Source of the DNA: an uncultured Clostridia bacterium
GTDB taxonomy: Bacteria > Bacillota > Clostridia > Oscillospirales > Ruminococcaceae
Reading direction: 5' to 3'
Assembly: GCA_945933905.1 (NCBI GenBank)
Contig: CAMEQX010000112.1
Location: 1 to 5,419, forward strand
Length of the DNA: 5,419 nucleotides
Position 1 is the first letter of the stretch; the number at the start of each line of letters is the position of its first letter. A program made the translations under genes and the position numbers. A model generated the notes under the pieces. It searched no databases. It saw only the letters and a list, made by a program, of their open reading frames with translations, and was not told where the DNA came from. Positions 1 through 5,419 of the stretch are shown here, piece by piece.

Positions 1-1108
1 GTCCCGCGCCGTACAGCCCGCTGATTTTCTTGAACTCCAGCGTCGGCAAAAGCTCCAGCGGGTCGCAGCAGTCGTACTCGATTGCATACGCGGGTCGCAT
101 TATCTCAACATTTTCCAAACCCTTTATCGTCCGCAAAAACTTGATTTGCACGTCCTCGGGCAGCGAGCTGGACATTCCCTGAAGGTAGCACTCGTCCGTG
201 TCAAGTCCCATCGGCTCAACGAAAAGCTGGTGCCGCTCCTTGTCGCGAAAACGCACGATTTTGTCCTCGATACTCGGGCAATACCGCGGTCCAACGCCCT
301 CAATCCGTCCCGAATACAGCGGCGAACGGTCTAGATTTTCGAGAATTATCCTGTGAGTTTCAGCGTTCGTGTAGGTCACCCAGCAGTCCGCCTGATTTTT
401 CATCTCGGCAGTATTGTCGAAAGAAAACGGCATAATCTCATCATCGCCGCTTTGCTTCTCCATCACCGAAAAGTCAACCGACCGCCGATGAACGCGCGCG
501 GGAGTGCCCGTTTTAAACCGCCTCATCGACAGCCCGAGATTTTTAAGGCACTCGGTAAGCTCGGTTGACGGGAGAACGTTATCCGGTCCCGCCGCGTAAT
601 TCAGCTCGCCGATGTGAATTTTGCCATTCAAATAAGTACCGGTTGTGATAATCGCCGCCTTGCACGGATAGATTGCGCCGAGTTTTGTCCGCACTGCCGT
701 GATTGTCCCGTCCTCGACATCAACCGCCGTCACCTCGCCCTGTTTGATAAACAGATTTTCCTGATTTTCAAGCGCTTGCTTCATATAAGCGTGATATTTC
801 ACACGGTCGGACTGCACGCGCAGACTATGAACCGCAGGGCCTTTTCCCCTGTTCAAAATCCGCGACTGAATAAAGGTTGCGTCCGCTGCCCTGCCCATTT
901 CACCGCCGAGCGCGTCAATCTCGCAGACAATCTGTCCCTTCGCCGAGCCGCCGATGCACGGATTGCACGGCATATTCGCGATACAGTCGAGTGAAAGCGT
1001 GAAAATCGCGGTTTTCAGTCCCAGCCGAGCCGCCGCCAAAGCCGCTTCGCAGCCCGCGTGCCCCGCTCCTATCACGCAAACATCGTATTCTTCCAAAGTA
1101 TAATTCAT
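1..1108 (-). CDS. mnmG: MnmG (GidA), FAD-dependent tRNA U34 carboxymethylaminomethyl-modification enzyme subunit, 5' part only
   Basis: Partial gene: 369 complete residues from the ATG at 1108, with the reading frame open to the window edge and no stop. The usual family length is about 625-630 residues, so the C-terminal 40% (including the MnmE-interacting helical region) lies outside. MnmG works with the GTPase MnmE in the cytoplasm to modify wobble uridine 34 of certain tRNAs, using FAD and methylene-tetrahydrofolate. What is seen: the FAD Rossmann motif GAGHAGCE at residues 14-21, CNPCIGG at 48-54, GRAADATF and [11 protein letters not shown] around 72-93, LKTGTP-like FKTGTP at 198-203, and [14 protein letters not shown] at 270-283. 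Cys48 and Cys277 match the two conserved catalytic-region cysteines of E. coli MnmG (47 and 277). The last complete residues, GLYGAG, followed by a C, fit the family's continuation GQINGTTGYEEA. The start is supported by a GGAGAG ribosome-binding site. In Firmicutes rsmG and noc/parA/parB often follow; that is beyond the window. Confidence 0.98.
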   Translation of the reverse strand, partial: MNYTLEEYDVCVIGAGHAGCEAALAAARLGLKTAIFTLSLDCIANMPCNPCIGGSAKGQIVCEIDALGGEMGRAADATFIQSRILNRGKGPAVHSLRVQSDRVKYHAYMKQALENQENLFIKQGEVTAVDVEDGTITAVRTKLGAIYPCKAAIITTGTYLNGKIHIGELNYAAGPDNVLPSTELTECLKNLGLSMRRFKTGTPARVHRRSVDFSVMEKQSGDDEIMPFSFDNTAEMKNQADCWVTYTNAETHRIILENLDRSPLYSGRIEGVGPRYCPSIEDKIVRFRDKERHQLFVEPMGLDTDECYLQGMSSSLPEDVQIKFLRTIKGLENVEIMRPAYAIEYDCCDPLELLPTLEFKKISGLYGAG

Positions 1109-1111
1109 TTT

Positions 1112-1117
1112 CTCTCC
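1112..1117 (-). promoter_or_regulatory. Ribosome-binding site of mnmG
   Basis: The minus strand reads CGGAGAGAAAATG here, so GGAGAG sits 3 nt (GGAG 5 nt) before the ATG at 1108. It fixes the mnmG start and shows that mnmG is translated independently of gyrA. It lies only 5 nt downstream of the parS-like palindrome. Confidence 0.8.
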
Positions 1118-1122
1118 GTTAT

Positions 1123-1138
1123 TGTTCCACGAGGAACA
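1123..1138. promoter_or_regulatory. parS-like ParB-binding palindrome, one mismatch from the ideal site
   Basis: The plus strand reads TGTTCCACGAGGAACA. The known chromosomal parS consensus is TGTTNCACGTGNAACA, and the perfect form TGTTCCACGTGGAACA differs only at base 10 (A at 1132 instead of T), inside the CACGTG core. It lies in the 80-bp gap between gyrA and mnmG, 14 bp beyond the terminator stem. ParB/Spo0J dimers load on parS and spread as CTP clamps to organise origin segregation. The position next to mnmG and the gyrase genes fits origin-proximal parS placement in Firmicutes. The core mismatch could weaken binding. The alternative is a 6-bp-arm inverted repeat serving as an operator, or an mRNA hairpin in the mnmG leader. 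The call rests on sequence similarity only. Confidence 0.7.
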
Positions 1139-1152
1139 TTTTTTCACAAAAC

Positions 1153-1179
1153 TTTTCCCGAACGCGTGGCTCGGGAAAA
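1153..1179 (-). terminator. Intrinsic terminator after gyrA, probably bidirectional
   Basis: Inverted repeat TTTTCCCGA / TCGGGAAAA with a perfect 9-bp stem (1153-1161 with 1171-1179) and a 9-nt loop. It begins 9 nt past the gyrA stop codon. On the minus strand it is preceded by six A and followed by GTTTTGTG, so the A-tract can pair with the TTTT around one bulged G and lengthen the stem. In the plus direction the stem is followed by six uninterrupted T (1180-1185), which is the better-looking terminator. It most likely ends the gyrB-gyrA transcript and also blocks antisense reading into gyrA. Confidence 0.8.
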
Positions 1180-1188
1180 TTTTTTCGT

Positions 1189-3807
1189 TTAACTCTCGGA
1201 GCTGTCCTCTCCGCTTTCTTCTTCATCATCAACAGGCTCGTCCGGCTCGATAACCTCAGCCGCGTCCTCGGCAAGCGAAGCCGCAACCTCCTCGTCGGAA
1301 GCCTTCTCGACCTCCTCGGTTTCCTCCGTGTCATCGTGAGGAGTTCTGCTGAATGTGGCAACGCGGTCTGTCGCGCCAAGCCTCATTACGCGTACACCCG
1401 AAGCGGTTCTTCCCATAACTCGCAAATCATTCGCGCGAATTCTAATCAAAACGCCGTCCGCGCTTATGAGAATTACATCATCATCGGGACCGAGCGTGCG
1501 GATACCGATAACCGCGCCCTTTTCCTCGCTCACGGGGTAATTCTTCAAGCCCATTCCGCCGCGCCTTTGCAGACGATAGCTCGAAGCCGCGCATCTTCTG
1601 CCCATACCCTTGTCGGTTACGGTGAGGACTGTCGCGTTCTCGTCGAAAATCTTGGTTGCGCCGACAATAAAGTCGTCCTCGCGCAGCTTTATCGCACGAA
1701 CACCGCGCGCGGTTCTTCCCATAACGCGAATATCGTTCTCGTCAAAGCGAATAGCAAAGCCGTTTCGCGTCGCCGCCATAACGGTGCAGTCGCCCTCGGT
1801 CAAAAATCCGCCGGCAATCTCGTCGCCGTCATTGAGCGAAATCGCCCTCAAGCCGCCTTTTCTCACGTTCTTGAACTCGGACAGCCTCGTGCGCTTAACA
1901 AGACCGTTTTTCGTGAGGCAGATGAAGAATTTATTGTCCGCGAAATCCATCGTGGTCATCATCGCGGCAACCTTTTCATCCTCGGACAACTGAAGCAAAT
2001 TCACGATATTCATACCGCGCGACTGCTTACTGCCCTCGGGCACTTGGTAGCATTTCAGGCGGAACATATTGCCCTTATTCGTGATAAAGAGGATATTTTC
2101 GTGGCTTGAGGAGATAAACATACTGTCCACGAAATCCTCGTCACGCTGCTTCATTCCCGAAACGCCGCGTCCGCCGCGCTTTTGGATATTGTAAACTTCT
2201 GCGGGCTGGCGCTTGATATAACCCATATTCGTGAAAGTAACAACGCAGTCTTCCTCGGGAATTAAGTCCTCGATATCAACCTCGCCGCTTACGGGCTCAA
2301 TCGCAGTTCTTCTCTCGTCACCGAACTTCTTCTTGATAACCGACAGCTCGTCGCCGATAAGATGAAGCATCTTTACGTTATCCGAAAGCAGCTCTTCCAT
2401 ATTCTTGATAATCTCGCGCTTTTCAAGGAGCTCGTCCTCAATCTTGCTTCTTTCCATACCGGTCAGCGCGCCGAGTCTCATCTGAACGATAGCGTCAGCC
2501 TGCTCCTCGGAAAGCGAGTAGGTGTGCGCCGAGAAAAATCCCGTTTTTGACACGTCAATATTCTGAAAGCGTTCAATCAGGCGCTCTTTGCCCTCTTGAA
2601 TGGTTTTTGAGCTTCTCAGAATAGCGATAACCTCATCGATAAAGTCAATCGCAATCAAAAATCCCTCAAGCAAATGCTCGCGCTCTTTTGCTTTGTCGAG
2701 GTCAAATTTCGTTCTTCTTGTGACAACATCAACCTGATGATTGAGATAATGCGTGAGCATTTCCTTCAGCGTAAGCGTTTTCGGCTCGCCGTTTACAAGC
2801 GCAATCATAATAACGCCGACGGTATCCTGAAGCTGCGTGTAGGTGTAGAGCTTATTTAAAACAACGTTTGCGTTAGCGTCGCGCTTGAGCTCAACGACAA
2901 GTCTCATACCGTCGCGGTCGGACTCGTCACGCACGGTTGAAATTCCTTCAACGCGCTTATCGCGGACAAGCTCGCAGATATTCGCGTACAATCTTGCCTT
3001 GTTCACCATATAAGGAATTTCGCTTATGATAATTCTCGTGTGGCTGTTTTCCTCGACAATATCCGCCTTTCCGCGAAGAATAATCTTCCCGCGTCCCGTA
3101 TAATAAGCCGAGCGAATTCCGCTAAAGCCCATAATTATGCCGCCCGTGGGGAAATCGGGACCTTTGATACAGGTCATCAGTTCCTCAACCGAAGCTTCGG
3201 GGTTGTCGATAAGCAGAAGAAGTCCGTCAATAACCTCGTTGAGATTATGCGGAGGAATATTTGTCGCCATTCCGACAGCGATACCGTTTGAGCCGTTTAC
3301 AAGCAAATTCGGAAATCTTGACGGCAAAACCACGGGTTCAAGCAGCTTGTCGTCATAGTTCGTCTGATAATCAACAACCTTTTTGTTGATATCGGACACC
3401 ATCTCGTTCGCGATTTTTGACAAACGCGCCTCTGTATAACGGTAAGCAGCGGCAGCGTCGCCGTCGATTGAACCGAAGTTTCCGTGACCGTCAATCAGCG
3501 GATAGCGCATAGAAAACGTCTGCGCAAGACGAACAAGCGCGTCATAAACGGAAGCGTCGCCGTGCGGGTGATATTTACCGAGAACCTCTCCGACGGTATA
3601 AGCGCATTTTCTGAACGGCTTGTCCGCGGTATTTCCCGCGTCGTTCATCGTGTAAATAATTCTGCGGTGAACGGGTTTAAAGCCGTCGCGCACGTCGGGG
3701 AGCGCTCTTGAAGTAATAACCGCCATCGAGTATTCGATGAAGGAGCGCTTCATCGTTTCCTCAAGGTCTATATTGTGGAGCTTTTCCAAGCTGAAATCTA
3801 CGTCCAT
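1189..3807 (-). CDS. gyrA: DNA gyrase subunit A, complete
   Basis: Complete 872-residue subunit A of DNA gyrase, the ATP-driven topoisomerase that adds negative supercoils as an A2B2 complex with GyrB. Seen in order: the winged-helix/tower breakage-reunion domain (about 1-510) with HRR at 47-49, the quinolone-determining segment [12 protein letters not shown] at 78-89, and the catalytic Arg123-Tyr124 in AYRYTEAR, where Tyr124 forms the covalent DNA link; the coiled-coil arm around 370-500; then the beta-pinwheel C-terminal domain (about 513-820). The GyrA box QKRGGRG at 542-548, needed for DNA wrapping, marks this as gyrase and not topoisomerase IV ParC. Residues 824-872 form a very acidic tail (24 Asp/Glu of 49). 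Ala85 stands where E. coli has Ser83. The start is fixed by AGGAGG 4 nt upstream. It is the last gene of the gyrB-gyrA unit, 18 nt after the membrane protein gene and followed by a terminator. Confidence 0.99.
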   Translation of the reverse strand: MDVDFSLEKLHNIDLEETMKRSFIEYSMAVITSRALPDVRDGFKPVHRRIIYTMNDAGNTADKPFRKCAYTVGEVLGKYHPHGDASVYDALVRLAQTFSMRYPLIDGHGNFGSIDGDAAAAYRYTEARLSKIANEMVSDINKKVVDYQTNYDDKLLEPVVLPSRFPNLLVNGSNGIAVGMATNIPPHNLNEVIDGLLLLIDNPEASVEELMTCIKGPDFPTGGIIMGFSGIRSAYYTGRGKIILRGKADIVEENSHTRIIISEIPYMVNKARLYANICELVRDKRVEGISTVRDESDRDGMRLVVELKRDANANVVLNKLYTYTQLQDTVGVIMIALVNGEPKTLTLKEMLTHYLNHQVDVVTRRTKFDLDKAKEREHLLEGFLIAIDFIDEVIAILRSSKTIQEGKERLIERFQNIDVSKTGFFSAHTYSLSEEQADAIVQMRLGALTGMERSKIEDELLEKREIIKNMEELLSDNVKMLHLIGDELSVIKKKFGDERRTAIEPVSGEVDIEDLIPEEDCVVTFTNMGYIKRQPAEVYNIQKRGGRGVSGMKQRDEDFVDSMFISSSHENILFITNKGNMFRLKCYQVPEGSKQSRGMNIVNLLQLSEDEKVAAMMTTMDFADNKFFICLTKNGLVKRTRLSEFKNVRKGGLRAISLNDGDEIAGGFLTEGDCTVMAATRNGFAIRFDENDIRVMGRTARGVRAIKLREDDFIVGATKIFDENATVLTVTDKGMGRRCAASSYRLQRRGGMGLKNYPVSEEKGAVIGIRTLGPDDDVILISADGVLIRIRANDLRVMGRTASGVRVMRLGATDRVATFSRTPHDDTEETEEVEKASDEEVAASLAEDAAEVIEPDEPVDDEEESGEDSSES
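1403..1725 (-). repeat. Pair of near-identical pinwheel-blade repeats inside gyrA
   Basis: A 17-bp sequence, GCGGTTCTTCCCATAAC on the plus strand, occurs exactly at 1403-1419 and 1709-1725, 306 bp (102 codons) apart and in the same frame. At protein level these are [17 protein letters not shown] (residues 692-708) and [17 protein letters not shown] (794-810), identical at 12 of 17 positions. They are equivalent strands of two blades of the GyrA C-terminal beta-pinwheel, so this is a protein-domain repeat and not a mobile or regulatory element. Confidence 0.8.
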
Positions 3808-3811
3808 TATT

Positions 3812-3817
3812 CCTCCT
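3812..3817 (-). promoter_or_regulatory. Ribosome-binding site of gyrA
   Basis: The minus strand reads CAGGAGGAATAATG, with a full AGGAGG 4 nt before the gyrA ATG. It fills most of the 18-nt gap after the upstream gene's TGA. It decides the start and suggests gyrA is translated more strongly than the coupled membrane gene before it. The gap is too short for a separate promoter. Confidence 0.9.
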
Positions 3818-3825
3818 GTTTACCG

Positions 3826-4518
3826 TCAAAAATTCAAAGCAGAGAGCTTTTTCGTAAGGAAATCGCGGATTGTACTTTGCTGTTCATCGGAAAGACAGCG
3901 CTTCGGGAAGCAGTAAATCTGCCTTCTCGCCAAAATCAAGAGCAGCGACATATCGCTCTCGAGAAAATCCAGCATATCTTCTCCGAACCTGAAAACCGAT
4001 TTTATCGGCTCATCTTCTTTATTTTCACTGCTTTGTAAAAAATCCACATTTTCCGCGTCCTCTTCAGCCGTTTTCTCTGAGTTTTCAAGCGTCTTTATCA
4101 CGGTTTCTATCTCAATTCTGTTGTCGAAAATCTTGCAGTGATAATCCTCGGGGCTCATTCTACTGAGCGTTTCGATAACCTTTTTCCTCATACGCTTTTT
4201 TTCCGTGAGCGTATAAAACAGCCCGAGCGCGCAAAACAACAGCGCGAAATACAGCACAAACTGCGTAGGATTTAACACAATCGCGGCAATCGAAGCTGCT
4301 CCAAGCAGAGAATACGCGAAAATCGAAAGCTTTCCCCGTTTTGAAGAAAAACTCTTCTGAAAGGTTTTCATAGCGTCATCAGTTTCTTCAAGGGAGTTGT
4401 CGTAGGAAAACTCGGCGATGATTTTCTGCTGTTTTTTTGTTTTTTCCTTCTTTTCAAGCTCCTCGGCTTTCAAATCGGGAAGCAATCCGTTAGTAATATC
4501 AATCACCTCGTTAAACAT
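3826..4518 (-). CDS. Small two-helix membrane protein, YcxB-like, in the gyrase operon
   Basis: A 230-residue protein whose function is not known. The N-terminus (about 16-34) is a charged Lys/Glu-rich stretch, followed by a short IIAEFSYDNS segment. Two hydrophobic helices lie at about 66-82 (IFAYSLLGAASIAAIVL) and 86-104 (QFVLYFALLFCALGLFYTL), separated by a tight NPT turn and flanked by Lys/Arg (TEKKRMRKK), suggesting an inner-membrane hairpin with both ends cytoplasmic. The soluble C-terminal part carries an acidic insert (about 143-172) and ends with a phenylalanine/leucine-rich section, then YCFPKRCLSDEQ. This layout (strand, two helices, then a domain ending in a PKR-type motif before a last helix) resembles the YcxB-like family; that is recognition by pattern, not by search. 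The ATG at 4518 overlaps the gyrB stop region by 8 nt with no clear Shine-Dalgarno, implying translational coupling. An upstream TTG at 4572 would add 18 residues but overlap gyrB by 62 nt, so I did not choose it. Confidence 0.85.
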   Translation of the reverse strand: MFNEVIDITNGLLPDLKAEELEKKEKTKKQQKIIAEFSYDNSLEETDDAMKTFQKSFSSKRGKLSIFAYSLLGAASIAAIVLNPTQFVLYFALLFCALGLFYTLTEKKRMRKKVIETLSRMSPEDYHCKIFDNRIEIETVIKTLENSEKTAEEDAENVDFLQSSENKEDEPIKSVFRFGEDMLDFLESDMSLLLILARRQIYCFPKRCLSDEQQSTIRDFLTKKLSALNF

Positions 4519-5419
4519 CAAGATTTTTCGCGAGCTTCGCGTTTGTTTCGATAAACTGTCTGCGCGGCTCAACCTTATCGCCCATAAGAATTGTCATAAT
4601 CTCGTCAGCCTTTGCTGCGTCCTCAACGGAAACACGCAGCATTGTGCGGGTTTCGGGGTTCATTGTGGTTTCCCAGAGCTGCGCGGGGTCCATCTCACCA
4701 AGACCTTTATACCGCTGAACATCGGTTTTTCCGCCGTCCGCTCCGAGCAGCGCGATATATTCATCGCGTTCTTCATCGGAAAACGCATAGCGAACCTGTT
4801 TTCCGCGCGACACCTTAAACAGCGGCGGCTGCGCGATATAAACGTGACCTTGCTCGAGCAGCGGGCGCATAAATCTGAAAAAGAACGTGAGCATAAGCGT
4901 TCTGATATGCAGACCGTCAACATCGGCATCTGCCATTATAATAACTCTGCCATAGCGCAGCTTTGTTATATCAAAATCCTCAGCAATACCTGTTCCGAGC
5001 GCTTTTACAACGGGAGAAAGCTTTTCGTTTCCGTAAATCTTGTCCGCGCGCGCCTTTTCAACGTTCAGCATTTTGCCCCAAAGTGAAAGAATAGCCTGAA
5101 AACGTCTGTCTCTGCCCTCTTTTGCAGAACCGCCCGCCGAATCTCCCTCGACGATGTAAATTTCGGTGTGCGTAGGGTCGGTATCGGAGCAGTCCGCGAG
5201 TTTTCCCGGCAAACCGTTTGAGTCCATCGCAGACTTTCTCTTCGCGTCCATAGCCTTTTTCGCGGCGTCACGCGCAGCCTGCGAGTTTATCGCCTTATTC
5301 ATAATAATCTGCGCAGTTTCGGGGTGTTCCTCGAAATAATAGGTGAGCTGCTCCGTGGCAACCTTATAGACCGCGGGCTGAACCTCGGGATTTCCGAGCT
5401 TGCCCTTTGTCTGTCCCTC
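4511..5419 (-). CDS. gyrB: DNA gyrase subunit B, C-terminal 302 residues
   Basis: The 3' part of gyrB: 302 codons plus TAA, entering from the right edge. The ATPase and most of the transducer domain (roughly the first 330-350 residues of a subunit usually near 640) lie outside. Visible residues begin with EGQTKGKLGN at the transducer end. The TOPRIM domain follows, with EGDSAGG (visible residues 91-97, DNA 5149-5129) holding the catalytic Glu, and DADVDG (164-169, DNA 4930-4913) holding the Mg-binding acidic residues. Next come GHVYIAQPPLFKV, the tail motif QRYKGLGEMDPAQLWETT, and the end GDKVEPRRQFIE. There is no large TOPRIM insertion of the gammaproteobacterial type. TOPRIM pairs with GyrA Tyr124 to cleave DNA. 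Adjacency to gyrA supports gyrase over ParE. Trp (visible residue 114) stands where E. coli has Lys447. The gene's promoter and start are not in the window. Confidence 0.98.
   Translation of the reverse strand, partial: EGQTKGKLGNPEVQPAVYKVATEQLTYYFEEHPETAQIIMNKAINSQAARDAAKKAMDAKRKSAMDSNGLPGKLADCSDTDPTHTEIYIVEGDSAGGSAKEGRDRRFQAILSLWGKMLNVEKARADKIYGNEKLSPVVKALGTGIAEDFDITKLRYGRVIIMADADVDGLHIRTLMLTFFFRFMRPLLEQGHVYIAQPPLFKVSRGKQVRYAFSDEERDEYIALLGADGGKTDVQRYKGLGEMDPAQLWETTMNPETRTMLRVSVEDAAKADEIMTILMGDKVEPRRQFIETNAKLAKNLDV

Noticed and set aside
1109..1148. Possible mnmG promoter TTGTGA-17 bp-AACAAT on the minus strand, with the parS-like site in its spacer
   Set aside because: Each hexamer matches only 4 of 6 bases, and the transcript would start within the ribosome-binding site, leaving no leader.
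1153..1179. Noc-binding site (TTTCCCGGGAAA type) in the terminator arms
   Set aside because: The half-sites TTTTCCCG and CGGGAAAA are separated by an 11-nt middle segment, whereas Noc sites are continuous palindromes, so a terminator stem explains them.
1119..1379. Minus-strand frame of 86 codons over the gyrA end, including a possible six-residue leader MFLVEQ before mnmG
   Set aside because: Its Arg-rich translation is an out-of-frame reading of the acidic gyrA tail. The short end piece has no ribosome-binding site and simply reads through the palindrome.
1336..2109. Long plus-strand open frame of 257 codons opposite gyrA
   Set aside because: It is fully antisense to the highly conserved GyrA C-terminal domain, has no recognisable domain, and is expected from the codon pattern of the real gene.
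2371..2379. DnaA-box-like TTATCC strings (also near 580) as a hint of an origin
   Set aside because: They match TTATCCACA only in the first bases, are isolated and lie in coding sequence; no cluster or AT-rich unwinding region is present.
4529..4541. Short hairpin CGCGAGCTTCGCG just before the membrane gene start
   Set aside because: A 5-bp stem within conserved gyrB coding sequence, with no T-tract and no ribosome-binding site to mask; probably chance from Ala/Arg codons.
4418..5086. Plus-strand open frame of 222 codons opposite gyrB and the membrane gene
   Set aside because: It lies antisense to the conserved TOPRIM region and crosses a gene boundary, and its translation has no family features.

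Overview
The window is a compact housekeeping region with every gene on the minus strand. In the direction of transcription (right to left) it holds the 3' part of gyrB (5419-4511), a small uncharacterised two-helix membrane protein that looks like the YcxB family (4518-3826), a complete gyrA (3807-1189), a hairpin terminator with a parS-like palindrome, and the 5' part of mnmG/gidA (1108-1, running off the left edge). No RNA gene, insertion sequence, CRISPR array or phage gene is visible. The longest gap without a gene is 80 bp.

The gene order gyrB-x-gyrA next to mnmG suggests an origin-proximal segment of a Firmicutes chromosome. The protein wording fits an anaerobic member of the Clostridia, perhaps Oscillospirales/Ruminococcaceae-like: AYRYTEAR around the GyrA catalytic tyrosine, LWGKMLNVEKA in GyrB, and [15 protein letters not shown] in MnmG. 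That taxonomic placement is inferred from remembered family wording, not from a search. Base composition looks intermediate and even across the window, with no sign of a transferred segment.

gyrB, the membrane protein gene and gyrA look like one transcription unit. The middle gene starts inside the gyrB stop region, with an 8-nt overlap and no clear ribosome-binding site, so it is probably translationally coupled. gyrA follows after 18 nt with a strong AGGAGG. The two gyrase subunits make the A2B2 enzyme that introduces negative supercoils. A hairpin after gyrA ends the unit. mnmG then begins with its own ribosome-binding site and encodes the FAD subunit of the MnmE-MnmG tRNA wobble-uridine modification enzyme.

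The most interesting non-coding signal is TGTTCCACGAGGAACA at 1123-1138, one base away from a perfect ParB-binding parS palindrome. It lies between the gyrA terminator and mnmG, in the part of the chromosome where parS sites are expected. Other points worth a look are the unstudied membrane gene inside the gyrase operon, non-standard residues at the quinolone-contact positions of both gyrase subunits (Ala in GyrA, Trp in GyrB), and a strongly acidic GyrA tail. I see no evidence of a wholly new multi-gene system here.
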